From Collinsella sp. (lineage in GTDB: Bacteria > Actinomycetota > Coriobacteriia > Coriobacteriales > Coriobacteriaceae): a DNA stretch of 40,127 nucleotides. A model generated the notes under the pieces. The model saw only the letters and a program-made list of their open reading frames with translations, made no database searches and was not told the origin of the DNA. Both the position numbers and the translations under genes were made by a program. This document shows positions 15,601 to 25,314 of the stretch, piece by piece (position 1 is the first letter of the stretch; each line of letters starts with the position of its first letter). The DNA lies in contig JAGZUC010000018.1 in NCBI GenBank assembly GCA_018380195.1, positions 1-40,127 on the forward strand, given 5' to 3'.

Positions 15601-16461
15601 ATGAATCCCATTACCATGAAGCTCGTCGTCGATGATCTGATTCTGCAGGCTCTGCGCGAGGACATTACGTTTGAGGACGTGAGCACGGCGAGCGTTTGCC
15701 CCACGGCACGTCCCGCCACGGTGGAGCTCATCGCCAAAGCCGATGGCATCATCGCAGGCTTGGATGTGTTCGCTCGCACCTTTGAGCTGCTGGATTCGCA
15801 GAGCTCGGTGCTGTTTGATGTTGCCGATGGTGACGAGGTGCACGCTGGCGACCATGTGGGCCAGGTGCGCGGCGATGCACGCGTGTTGCTTTCGGGCGAG
15901 CGTGTGGCGCTCAACTACCTGCAGCGCATGAGCGGCATCGCCACCTACACACACAACATGGCAGCGGCGCTCGAGGGTACCAAGACCGTGCTTGTCGACA
16001 CGCGCAAGACTACGCCGGGCATGCGTGTCTTCGAGAAGGCCGCGGTCGAGATCGGCGGCGGCAGCAACCACCGTTACAACCTGTCGACGGCCGTCATGCT
16101 CAAGGACAACCACATCGACGCCGCCGGTGGCGTGACGCGTGCGATCGAGATGGCGCGCGCCCATGCGTCGTTTACCACGACGGTCGAGATCGAGTGCGAG
16201 AACCTGGACATGGTGCGCGAGGCCGTGGAGGCCGGCGCCGACATCATCATGTTCGACAACATGACCCACGACGATATGGCTGCCGCGATTGAGCTTATCG
16301 CCGGCCGCGCCAAGACCGAGTGCTCGGGCAACGTGGATGCCGACAACATTCGCACCCTGGCCGATCTGGGCGTCGACTTTATTAGCTCGGGCGCCCTGAC
16401 GCACTCCGCGCCGATCCTCGACCTCTCGCTTAAGCACCTGCGTCTGCTGGACGGTAAATAA
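15601..16461 (+). CDS. nadC: Nicotinate-nucleotide pyrophosphorylase (carboxylating)
   Basis: NadC (286 residues) converts quinolinate and PRPP to nicotinate mononucleotide, the step that joins de novo synthesis to the rest of the NAD pathway. The family motifs are LNYLQRMSGIATYT, DTRKTTPGMRVFEKAAVEIGGG split around the PRPP site, HRYNLS, and LKDNHI; the barrel ends with the SSGALTH motif. Its TAA shares its last base with the ATG of niaR (TAATG), so the two are coupled. Confidence 0.97.
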   Translation: MNPITMKLVVDDLILQALREDITFEDVSTASVCPTARPATVELIAKADGIIAGLDVFARTFELLDSQSSVLFDVADGDEVHAGDHVGQVRGDARVLLSGERVALNYLQRMSGIATYTHNMAAALEGTKTVLVDTRKTTPGMRVFEKAAVEIGGGSNHRYNLSTAVMLKDNHIDAAGGVTRAIEMARAHASFTTTVEIECENLDMVREAVEAGADIIMFDNMTHDDMAAAIELIAGRAKTECSGNVDADNIRTLADLGVDFISSGALTHSAPILDLSLKHLRLLDGK

Positions 16462-17006
16462 TGAACGCCCGCGAGCGTCGCCGTGCCATCATGGCCGTGC
16501 TCGAGGGGGCCAAAGATCCCGTTTCGGGCAGCGCGCTTGCTCGCGAGGTGGGCGTGAGCCGCCAGGTCGTGGTGCAGGACATCGCCCTGCTGCGTGCCGA
16601 TGGGCACGATGTCGTGGCAACCAATCGCGGCTACGTGCTGCAGGAGGCCCCCAGCAGCCCCGCCGTTCCCACGCGCCTGGTTAAGGTTCGCCACAGCGTG
16701 GAGCAGGCGGGCGACGAGCTTACGAGCATCGTCGATGCCGGCGGTGCCGTGCTCAACGTGATCGTCAACCATCGCGTGTACGGCAAGATCACGGCCGACC
16801 TGGACATTCGCAACCGTCGCGATATCGAGCGCTATCTGCATGACATCGCCAGCGGCAAGAGCTTTCCGCTGCTCACGGTGACCAGCGGCTATCACTTCCA
16901 TCGCATTGCGGCGGAAGACGAGCAAACCCTCGACGAGATCGAGGCGATTCTCAAAGAGAAGGGCTACCTAGCCGATCTGATGCCCTACGAGGACGACCTT
17001 TCGTAG
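16461..17006 (+). CDS. niaR: NAD biosynthesis repressor NiaR
   Basis: The 181-residue protein has an N-terminal HTH_11 domain (SGSALAREVGVSRQVVVQDIALLRADG) and a C-terminal 3H domain. That domain is named for three conserved histidines; candidates here are in VRHSVEQ, VNHRVYGKI and GYHFHRI. In other bacteria NiaR binds nicotinic acid and represses NAD synthesis and niacin uptake genes. Cotranscription with nadABC points to autoregulation at the 13055-13098 palindrome. It overlaps nadC by one base. Confidence 0.93.
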   Translation: MNARERRRAIMAVLEGAKDPVSGSALAREVGVSRQVVVQDIALLRADGHDVVATNRGYVLQEAPSSPAVPTRLVKVRHSVEQAGDELTSIVDAGGAVLNVIVNHRVYGKITADLDIRNRRDIERYLHDIASGKSFPLLTVTSGYHFHRIAAEDEQTLDEIEAILKEKGYLADLMPYEDDLS

Positions 17007-17016
17007 CCGACGCTGC

Positions 17017-17115
17017 AAACGCCCCTAAGCGGCAATCTGACGTTCAATCGTCGGTCGCGTACCAAAGTACGCTTCCCTCCTCTTTCGCGTCACCTTGCTC
17101 GCTTAGGGGCGTTTT
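17017..17115 (+). terminator. Long-loop terminator-like element after niaR
   Basis: A 15-bp perfect stem (17017-17031 with 17100-17114) encloses a loop of 68 nt and is followed by TTTT at 17112-17115. The loop contains its own small hairpin, GCGTA-CCAAAG-TACGC. The whole may end the nad operon, or be a small structured RNA; the large loop is unusual for a simple terminator. Confidence 0.55.
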
Positions 17116-17163
17116 CGCTGACGTGAGCTCAACCTGCGACGGTGCCAAATTAGTTATCACACA

Positions 17164-17203
17164 AAAAAAGAGGCCTCCGCGGCGATGCGGAGGCCTCTTT
17201 TTT
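17164..17203 (-). terminator. Bidirectional terminator of the ferredoxin gene
   Basis: A perfect 17-bp stem (17164-17180 with 17187-17203) is flanked by an A run and a T run, so it works in both directions. It lies 40 bp after the ferredoxin stop and also blocks transcription from the nad operon. Confidence 0.9.
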
Positions 17204-17242
17204 GTGCACGGTGTACTTTTGAGTGTGCAGGTGGGGGAGTGG

Positions 17243-17428
17243 TTACTCCTCGACGATCTCGGTGATCGCGCCAGCGGGGCAAGCGTCCTGGCAAGCGCCA
17301 CAGGCGACGCAGGAGTCCTCGTCAGCGACGGTAGCGACGTCCTGGAGCTCCAGAACGCCAGCGGGGCAGGAGTCGACGCAAACGCCACAAGCGATGCACT
17401 CGTCGGCATCAATTACGGGATGAGCCAT
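17243..17428 (-). CDS. 2[4Fe-4S] ferredoxin
   Basis: The 61-residue protein is a clostridial-type ferredoxin and a soluble low-potential electron carrier. It has two binding motifs in a repeated fold, CIACGVCVDSCP and CVACGACQDACP, with acidic residues around them. The ATG at 17428 follows GAGAGGAAA; an upstream extension of 22 codons has no ribosome site. It is monocistronic. It could supply electrons to or from hydrogenase or the Fe-S oxidoreductase of this window, but that is inference. Confidence 0.95.
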   Translation of the reverse strand: MAHPVIDADECIACGVCVDSCPAGVLELQDVATVADEDSCVACGACQDACPAGAITEIVEE

Positions 17429-17682
17429 GGTAGTTTCCTCTCTGTTGACCGACGCTACAGGCGATGCGCGCCGGTTTGATTCGGGCAAAAACATACCACG
17501 GGAGCGACCGTTTGCAATACCCTCTGACCGGCATCTTCATACCGTTCGCCGAGTATGCCAAGGTTTACTAAAAAACGCGCAGGTGGGGCCGTTGAGCTGC
17601 GCAAATGTTAGCTAAAGGTGACTTGAAATATTGAGCTATTGCGCGCGCCTGCGGAAAGGGCATCCCGTTATTTAGCCGAAAA

Positions 17683-17730
17683 CCGGGTCGCAGTTTCCGG
17701 TTGGGCCTTCAGATGGAAACTGCGACCCGG
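17683..17730. repeat. 16-bp perfect inverted repeat
   Basis: CCGGGTCGCAGTTTCC (17683-17698) and its exact complement (17715-17730) enclose a 16-nt loop. It lies in the 595-bp gap between the ferredoxin and dnaK. No T run follows, so it looks like a REP-type palindrome rather than a terminator. The rest of the gap before 17880 shows no convincing gene. Confidence 0.7.
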
Positions 17731-17887
17731 AATCCACGCTCAAACCGGGACGAGCTTTCCATAAGGCAGCCCCAGGCGCTCCCGGATGCAAACCTTAGCC
17801 ATCTCTACATAGATCTCAATAGATTTGCTGAGAACTCAATCAGCGCATCTACCTGCGTATTTGAGAACCTAAACTCTCAGCAACAAG

Positions 17888-17922
17888 AAATCTTATATGA
17901 ATTGACTTAGATTTTGTATATT
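17888..17922 (+). promoter_or_regulatory. dnaK promoter with shared heat-shock box
   Basis: AAATCT (17888-17893) and AGATTT (17909-17914) are inverted arms around TATATGAATTGACTT. Nearly the same block precedes clpB at 28205-28231 with the same 15-bp spacing. A -10-like TATATT follows at 17917-17922. The box covers the -35 region, as a repressor site would. I propose HspR as the binder; the half-sites only loosely resemble the actinobacterial HAIR motif. Confidence 0.6.
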
Positions 17923-18023
17923 CCGGCCCATAAGGGGATACACTACATCCTGAAAGACAAGCCGAAACACCGCTCGACAGACCGCCGAGTCGGTGCAAAC
18001 GCACAAGAGAGAGGGAATTTCTA

Positions 18024-19916
<1,893 letters not shown>

Positions 19917-19918
19917 TC

Positions 19919-20761
19919 ATGTCCGCCCGTAAAGCTCGCACGGAGGCGGCCGCCGTTGGTGCCGCCCCCGTTGACTCTGAGGAGAAGGACGTGAAGATTC
20001 CCGTAGAGGCCGTCGACGATACCGAGGCCAACGAGGCCGCGGCCGCCGAGGCTGCCGAGAACCAGGTAGAGGATTCCAACAAGGAGGCGACGATGACCGA
20101 GGACGAGATGGTGGAAGCCGCTATCCGCGCCGGTGAGGAAGCCGCCGACAACGACTTTAAGCTCAAGTTCGAGCAGGCTCAGAAAGAGCTTGCCGACGTG
20201 CGCAACGAGCTCGATGCTGCGGCAGAGGCTCAGAAGGCCGCCGAGGACAAGGCAAAGGACGCCACCGAGCGCACCGCCCGTCTGCAGGCCGACTGGGAGA
20301 ACTTCCGTCGCCGCACCGCCAATGAGCGCATCGCCGAGCGCGAGCGCGCGACCGAGAAGCTCGTCACCGCGCTGCTGCCGGTGGTCGACGATATCGAGCG
20401 TGCGATCGACCATGCCCGCAGCCAGGAGCTTGCCGACGACTTTAAGCAGTTCGTCGACGGCGTCGACGCGGTGCATGCCAAGCTGCTCGATGTGTTTGCG
20501 CACGAGGGTGTTGAGCCCATCGACCCCAAGGGCGAGGCGTTCGATCCGCTCGAGCATCAGGCTGTGGGTCGCGTCGAGGACGCATCGCAGTACGACGAGA
20601 CCGTCAACGACGTGTACCAGAAGGGCTACCGCATGGCGGATCGCATCCTGCGTTCCGCGATGGTGACGGTGACCTACGGTGGCGAGAAGCGCCCCGCACC
20701 GGAGCCCGAAGCGGCGCCCGAGGATGCTACGGCCGATACGGCCGAGAGCACCGAGGAGTAA
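19919..20761 (+). CDS. grpE: Nucleotide exchange factor GrpE
   Basis: GrpE releases ADP from DnaK. The long coiled coil (about residues 80-125, FKLKFEQAQKELADVRNE and following) and the C-terminal beta domain (VEPIDPKGEAFDPLEHQAV and KGYRMADRILRSAMVTV) are clear. From ATG 19919 it has 280 residues, with an acidic, Ala-rich N-terminal part of some 75 residues that the family does not need. An in-frame ATG at 20093 has a stronger ribosome site (AAGGAGG at 20081-20087) and would give a 222-residue protein; either or both may be used. The acidic C-terminal tail is typical of this group. A terminator follows the stop. Confidence 0.93.
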   Translation: MSARKARTEAAAVGAAPVDSEEKDVKIPVEAVDDTEANEAAAAEAAENQVEDSNKEATMTEDEMVEAAIRAGEEAADNDFKLKFEQAQKELADVRNELDAAAEAQKAAEDKAKDATERTARLQADWENFRRRTANERIAERERATEKLVTALLPVVDDIERAIDHARSQELADDFKQFVDGVDAVHAKLLDVFAHEGVEPIDPKGEAFDPLEHQAVGRVEDASQYDETVNDVYQKGYRMADRILRSAMVTVTYGGEKRPAPEPEAAPEDATADTAESTEE

Positions 20762-20766
20762 TTGAG

Positions 20767-20797
20767 AAGGGCCCCGGGGCAACACCCGGGGCCCTTT
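20767..20797 (+). terminator. Terminator between grpE and dnaJ
   Basis: A 12-bp GC-rich stem (20767-20778 with 20785-20796, loop GCAACA) ends in TTT. It begins five bases after the grpE stop. With only three T residues it may be a partial terminator, lowering dnaJ-hspR transcription relative to dnaK-grpE. Confidence 0.75.
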
Positions 20798-20869
20798 CTG
20801 GCCTAGTGCCATATGAAAGCATGAGCCGTCGTCTGCATGGGCGGCGGACGTAACAGGAGAGGAGCTACG

Positions 20870-21835
20870 ATGGCTGCAGGCAAAACCTTCTATGACATCC
20901 TGGGCGTATCCAAGAGCGCCTCCGATAAAGAGATCAAGAGCGCGTTTCGCAAGCTCGCGCAAAAATATCACCCCGATGCCGGCGGCGACGAGGCCAAGTT
21001 TAAGGAGATCAGCGAGGCCTACGAAACGCTTTCGGACGAGAAGAAGCGCAAAGAGTACGACCAGATGCTCATGTTTGGCGGCATGCCGGGCGCGGGCGGC
21101 GCGTATGGCGGCGGCTACGGTGCCGGCGCGGGCGCCAGCGGCTGGGGCGACATCTTCGACAGCATCTTTAGCGGCAACGGCGCCTGGGGCAGCGATTGGG
21201 GCTCGGGCTTTGCCGGGGCTGCGGGCGCTGCCGGTGCCGGCGCGGGTCGCAGCCGCGCTCGCAAGGGCGGCGACCTGTCGCTGACCGTCGATGTGACGGC
21301 TGAGGACGCGTTCCGCGGCGTGACGCACAAGGTCACCTATCGCATTCCCTCGACAGGCGAGCAACAGACCATTACGGTCTCGGTCCCCGCGGGCGCGGTC
21401 GACGGCGGCAAGCTGCGCTACAAACGTCGCGGCGAGTATGGCGTTGCCGGCGGCGAGCGCGGCGACCTGGTCGTGACCACGCACGTGGAGGAGCATCCGC
21501 TGTTTAAGCGTAAAGGTGCCGACGTGACTATGGAGGTACCGGTCTCGGTCTATGAGGCGGCGCTCGGCTGCACGGTGGACGTGCCGACGCCCGGCGGCGC
21601 GACGGTTCGTCTGAAGGTGCCCGCTGGCACCCAGACGGGCAAGAAGTTCCGCTTTAAGGAGATGGGTGCGCCCGACGTTAAGCATCGCGGGCGCACCGGT
21701 GCACTGCTTGTCGAGATCAAGGTGCAGGTTCCCACGAACCTGTCTGATGACGAGCGCGATGCCATGACCAAGCTGCGCGAGGCCGACGCGCGCGACTATC
21801 GCGAGAAGGTCAACCGTTACAAGGCGACGTACTAG
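20870..21835 (+). CDS. dnaJ: DnaJ-like co-chaperone without zinc finger
   Basis: The 321-residue protein has a J domain with the HPD motif at 34-36, which stimulates DnaK ATPase. A long Gly/Ala-rich linker follows (about residues 72-130, GGMPGAGGAYGGGYG). Two C-terminal substrate-binding domains come next (GDLSLTVDVTAEDAFRGVTHKV and GRTGALLVEIKVQVP). The CxxCxGxG zinc repeats are absent, so it is a class II (CbpA-type) DnaJ although it sits at the dnaJ position of the operon. ATG 20870 follows GGAGAGGAG. Confidence 0.93.
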   Translation: MAAGKTFYDILGVSKSASDKEIKSAFRKLAQKYHPDAGGDEAKFKEISEAYETLSDEKKRKEYDQMLMFGGMPGAGGAYGGGYGAGAGASGWGDIFDSIFSGNGAWGSDWGSGFAGAAGAAGAGAGRSRARKGGDLSLTVDVTAEDAFRGVTHKVTYRIPSTGEQQTITVSVPAGAVDGGKLRYKRRGEYGVAGGERGDLVVTTHVEEHPLFKRKGADVTMEVPVSVYEAALGCTVDVPTPGGATVRLKVPAGTQTGKKFRFKEMGAPDVKHRGRTGALLVEIKVQVPTNLSDDERDAMTKLREADARDYREKVNRYKATY

Positions 21836-21907
21836 GGCGGTCGTGGCGCACGCCCGCGCCCGCGGGCTTATGATGGACGATAACGAGACGGAAAGGGGTC
21901 AGGTAGC

Positions 21908-22324
21908 ATGGCCGAGGACAATAGGAACAAACCGCTGTACATGATCAGCGTGGCGGCCGAGCTGACCGGCATGCATCCGCAGACTCTGCGCGTCTACGAG
22001 TCCAAGGGACTGGTGAACCCCCAGCGCTCGGGCGGTAACACGCGTCTGTATTCGCGTGCCGATATCGAGCGCCTGGAACTCATCAACCAGCTGACCGACG
22101 AGGGCATCAACCTTGCCGGCGTGGTGCGCATCCTCGATATGAAGGAGCGTGCCGAGGAGCGCGAGCGCGAGAACGAGAAGCTCCGCGCCCGCGTACGCCA
22201 GCTCGAGGACGAGCTGCACGAGTACAAGATGCAAAAGAAGATCACCGCCCTGGCCCCGCGCGACGGCTCAGTTAACCCCGAGCAAGTCATGCGCAAGCTG
22301 CTGGGCGCCGGCGGGGATCTCTAG
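21908..22324 (+). CDS. hspR: Heat-shock repressor HspR (MerR family)
   Basis: The 138-residue protein has a MerR-type winged helix (LYMISVAAELTGMHPQTLRVYESKGLVNPQRSGGNTR in two parts) and a C-terminal coiled coil rich in Glu and Arg. In Streptomyces and relatives HspR ends the dnaK-grpE-dnaJ operon, uses DnaK as corepressor and binds the dnaK and clpB promoters. The same gene order and the shared box before dnaK and clpB support that role here. The stop is followed at once by copy 2 of the structured element. Confidence 0.93.
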   Translation: MAEDNRNKPLYMISVAAELTGMHPQTLRVYESKGLVNPQRSGGNTRLYSRADIERLELINQLTDEGINLAGVVRILDMKERAEERERENEKLRARVRQLEDELHEYKMQKKITALAPRDGSVNPEQVMRKLLGAGGDL

Positions 22325-22496
22325 GTTACGCCGTTCTGCCGAACGGCGTAACGGCTCGACGCTGCGCGACGTCCAGAGCGACAATTTGTCATTCAAAAGG
22401 CAAGGCATGACCAGAAGGTCTATGCCTTGCCTTTTTCATGCCAACTTGTTCGCTTTGGACGTCGCTCGCTGTCCGTCCTCTACCTGCGGCGTTGCC
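22325..22496 (+). repeat. Structured 172-bp intergenic element, copy 2
   Basis: It begins on the base after the hspR stop. A 12-bp hairpin (22325-22336 with 22341-22352, loop TGCC) is followed by a long compound stem: GCGACGTCCA (22366-22375) pairs perfectly with 22456-22465. The central hairpin 22395-22408/22422-22435 again carries the GACC-AGAA-GGTC cap and ends in a T run. Conserved blocks shared with 837-1007 include CTCGACGCTGCGCG, CCAGAGCGACAA, TCATGCCAACTTGTTCG and CTGTCCGTCCTCTACCTGCG. Confidence 0.75.
22395..22436 (+). terminator. Terminator-like hairpin of copy 2 after hspR
   Basis: The 14-bp stem with an inner four-pair cap and five T residues should end the dnaJ-hspR transcript. 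It is the sequence-divergent but structure-conserved counterpart of 907-948. Confidence 0.7.
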
Positions 22497-22519
22497 TTGC
22501 TCCGGATGCGGTGGTCATT

Positions 22520-22614
22520 GGGGACGTTCTTAAATGACTAGTTAAAGGGGACATTCTTGCGGCACTTGGCACTTGGGGACGTTCCTTTTGTGCCGGCACT
22601 TTGGGACACTCCTT
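22520..22614. repeat. Four phased GGGGACRTTCYTT direct repeats
   Basis: Closely related 12-13 bp units start at 22520, 22547, 22575 and about 22602, so the period is 27-28 bp. The GGGAC core is shared with palindromes elsewhere in the window. They lie between the structured element and the hydratase promoter region; the function is unknown, and a REP/RAYT-type origin is likely. Confidence 0.6.
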
Positions 22615-22764
22615 GTTAGGAGAGTGATGCAAGGGGCTCGTCCTTTACTTTACCGAGATAAAGTGAACGTGCAGATTCGTAACCCACTCGCAACCGTTCT
22701 ATGGCACGATATTGAACGAATGTATGCTATGCGCCCGAGCCTTTCGGGCAGAGTGGGAGACAGT

Positions 22765-25065
22765 ATGGTTAAGCTGTACGAGGACGGCATCTACCTGCGC
22801 GGCGGCAGCGAGGTCGTGCCTGCGGCCGAGGCTGCCGAGCGCGGCATTACGCAGACGCCTGAGGACGCCAAGCGCGGCACCATCGCGTATTCGATCCTCC
22901 AGGCACACAATACGTCTGGAGATCCCGAGGCGCTCAAGATTCGCTTCGACGCCATGGCGAGCCATGACATCACCTTTGTCGGCATCATCCAGACGGCGCG
23001 CGCCTCGGGCATGGAGCAGTTCCCGCTGCCCTACGTGCTCACCAACTGCCATAACTCGCTGTGCGCCGTGGGCGGCACCATCAACGAGGACGACCACGTC
23101 TTTGGCCTTTCGGCTGCCAAGAAGTACGGCGGCATTTTCGTCCCGCCGCACATCGCCGTCATCCACTCCTTTATGCGTGAGAACTTCGCCGGTTGCGGCA
23201 AGATGATCCTGGGCTCCGACTCGCACACCCGCTACGGCGCCCTGGGCACCATGGCCGTGGGCGAGGGCGGCGGCGAGTTGGCCAAGCAGCTGCTGCGCGA
23301 CACCTACGATGTTGCCTATCCCGGCGTTGTCGCCATCTACCTCACGGGCGCCCCGCGTCCCGGCGTCGGCCCACACGACGTGGCGCTCGCCATCATCCGC
23401 GCCGTCTTTGCCAAGGGCTACGTCAAGAACAAGGTCATGGAGTTCGTGGGCCCCGGCATCGCGAGCATGACGACCGACTACCGCAACGGCGTCGACGTTA
23501 TGACCACCGAGACCACCTGCCTGTCGAGCATCTGGGCCACCGATGAGGACACGCACGCGTTTTTGGCCATGCACGGCCGTGGCGACGACTACCGCGAGCT
23601 CAAGCCCGCCGATGTCGCCTACTACGACGGCTGTGTCGAGGTCGACCTGTCGAGCATCAAGCCCATGATCGCGCTGCCGTTCCATCCTTCCAACGGCTTC
23701 GAGATTGACGAGCTCAACGAGAACCTCGAGGACATCCTGCATGAGGTGGAGCTCGAGGCCGCCAAGATCGGCGAGGGCAAGACGCACTTTAGCCTGCTCG
23801 ACAAGATCGTCGACGGCAAGCTGCACGTGCAGCAGGGCGTTATCGCCGGCTGCTCGGGCGGTAACTACGACTCCGTGGTTCAGGCCGCCCGCGTGCTCAA
23901 GGGCGCCAACACCGGCTGCGGCGAGTTCTCGCTGTCGGTCTACCCCACGAGCCAGCCCGTGGCACTCGAGCTTACACGCCGCGGCTATATCTACGATCTT
24001 ATGGAGGCCGGCGCGATCGTGCGCACGGCATTCTGCGGCCCGTGCTTCGGCGCCGGCGACACACCCGCCAACAACGGCCTGTCCATCCGCCACACCACGC
24101 GCAACTTCCCCAACCGCGAGGGTTCCAAGCCGGGCAATGGCCAGCTGAGCGCCGTGGCCCTGATGGACGCTCGCTCCATTGCGGCGACGGCTGCCAACGG
24201 CGGCGTCCTGACGCCGGCGACCGACCTGCCTAAGGAGACTTGGGACGAGGCCTGCGAGTACACCTTTGACGACGCGCCGTACAAAAAGCGTGTGTACTGG
24301 GGCTTTGGCAAGGCGGAGCCTGCCGACGAGCTGGTCGAGGGTCCCAATATCAAGCCGTGGCCCGCGATGGAGCCTCTCGGCGACGATATCCTGCTCAAGG
24401 TGTGCTCCAAGATCATGGACCCGGTCACCACGACCGACGAGCTCATTCCCTCGGGCGAGACGAGCTCCTTCCGCTCCAACCCGCTGGGTCTGGCCGAGTT
24501 TACGCTCAGCCGCCGCGACCCGGCCTACGTGGGCCGTTCCAAGGAGGTCGACGCCGTGGAGAAGCGCCGCGTTGCCGGCGAGGCCGCGGGCGACCTGGCG
24601 GCGCTCGATGCCGAGCTTGCTGGTGTGTTTGAGGCGCTGGCCGGCGCGGGTGTCGCTGCCGATGCCAAGGCGACCGAGTACGGCTCCATGCTCTATGCCA
24701 AGAAGCCCGGTGACGGTTCCGCCCGCGAGCAGGCCGCGAGCTGCCAGCGCGTAATTGGCGGCCTGGCCAACATCGTCCACGAGTACGCCACCAAGCGCTA
24801 TCGCTCCAACGTGATGAACTGGGGCATGGTGCCCTTCCAGATGGAGGCCGAGCCCAACTTTGAGGTGGGCGACTACGTCTTTGTGCCGGGTATCCGTGCT
24901 GCGCTCGATGGTGATCTGAAGAACATCGCTGCCTATGTGGTGCGTGCCGACGGCGCGGTCGAGCAGATTGAGCTCTACATTACCGATATGACGGCAGAGG
25001 AGCGTGCCATCGTCAAGGCCGGCTGCCTGATCAACTACAACAAGTTCAAGGCCGCTGCCGAGTAA
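22765..25065 (+). CDS. Aconitase-family hydratase (YbhJ-like)
   Basis: The 766-residue protein belongs to the aconitase superfamily and should dehydrate and rehydrate a hydroxy acid on a [4Fe-4S] cluster. The cluster cysteines fit GCSGG near residue 362 and CGPC near residues 424-427. ILGSDSHTRYGALG and the IRHTTRNFPNREG segment are further family marks. It resembles E. coli YbhJ, whose substrate is not known, more than AcnA or LeuC. Length is normal. ATG 22765 is chosen because MVKLYEDGIYL begins the conserved domain and GGGAGA lies upstream; ATG 22627, after AGGAG, would add 46 residues. The gene is monocistronic. Confidence 0.85.
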   Translation: MVKLYEDGIYLRGGSEVVPAAEAAERGITQTPEDAKRGTIAYSILQAHNTSGDPEALKIRFDAMASHDITFVGIIQTARASGMEQFPLPYVLTNCHNSLCAVGGTINEDDHVFGLSAAKKYGGIFVPPHIAVIHSFMRENFAGCGKMILGSDSHTRYGALGTMAVGEGGGELAKQLLRDTYDVAYPGVVAIYLTGAPRPGVGPHDVALAIIRAVFAKGYVKNKVMEFVGPGIASMTTDYRNGVDVMTTETTCLSSIWATDEDTHAFLAMHGRGDDYRELKPADVAYYDGCVEVDLSSIKPMIALPFHPSNGFEIDELNENLEDILHEVELEAAKIGEGKTHFSLLDKIVDGKLHVQQGVIAGCSGGNYDSVVQAARVLKGANTGCGEFSLSVYPTSQPVALELTRRGYIYDLMEAGAIVRTAFCGPCFGAGDTPANNGLSIRHTTRNFPNREGSKPGNGQLSAVALMDARSIAATAANGGVLTPATDLPKETWDEACEYTFDDAPYKKRVYWGFGKAEPADELVEGPNIKPWPAMEPLGDDILLKVCSKIMDPVTTTDELIPSGETSSFRSNPLGLAEFTLSRRDPAYVGRSKEVDAVEKRRVAGEAAGDLAALDAELAGVFEALAGAGVAADAKATEYGSMLYAKKPGDGSAREQAASCQRVIGGLANIVHEYATKRYRSNVMNWGMVPFQMEAEPNFEVGDYVFVPGIRAALDGDLKNIAAYVVRADGAVEQIELYITDMTAEERAIVKAGCLINYNKFKAAAE

Positions 25066-25080
25066 CGCACATACTTGTCC

Positions 25081-25152
25081 GCCCCGGTTATACCTTTCCC
25101 TGCCGCTCACGCGCTTCGCGAGGGTCGCGTCAGAGAAAGGTATAACCGGGGC
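25081..25152. repeat. 18-bp perfect inverted repeat after the hydratase
   Basis: GCCCCGGTTATACCTTTC (25081-25098) is repeated as its exact complement at 25135-25152, with a 36-nt loop that holds a small CGC-TT-GCG hairpin. It starts 15 bp after the hydratase stop. It may terminate that transcript, though no T run follows, or be a REP-type element. Confidence 0.7.
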
Positions 25153-25314
25153 TACTTGTTAAGTGCTGCTCGTTGGGTCTTGAGGGCGCTAAAATCGAGG
25201 TTGCAACTCTCCTCTATGGGGGAGTGCGCCTTTGTTCATATGCTATCTAGAATTGACAGTATGAAGTTGGCGCTTTAAAGTGAGCTCAAAACACTCTCGT
25301 TTGTGGAGTTGAAG

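Noticed and set aside
14203..16437. 744-codon open frame on the minus strand opposite nadB-nadC
   Set aside because: It is an antisense shadow of high-GC codon usage; nadB and nadC are unmistakable on the plus strand.
17701..17910. Small plus-strand frame before dnaK
   Set aside because: It starts inside a palindrome with a TTG, lacks a ribosome site, and runs into the dnaK promoter box.
22573..22764. N-terminal extension of the hydratase from 22573 or 22627
   Set aside because: The extension crosses REP-like repeats and probable promoter sequence; the conserved domain starts at MVKLYEDG. ATG 22627 remains possible because of its AGGAG.
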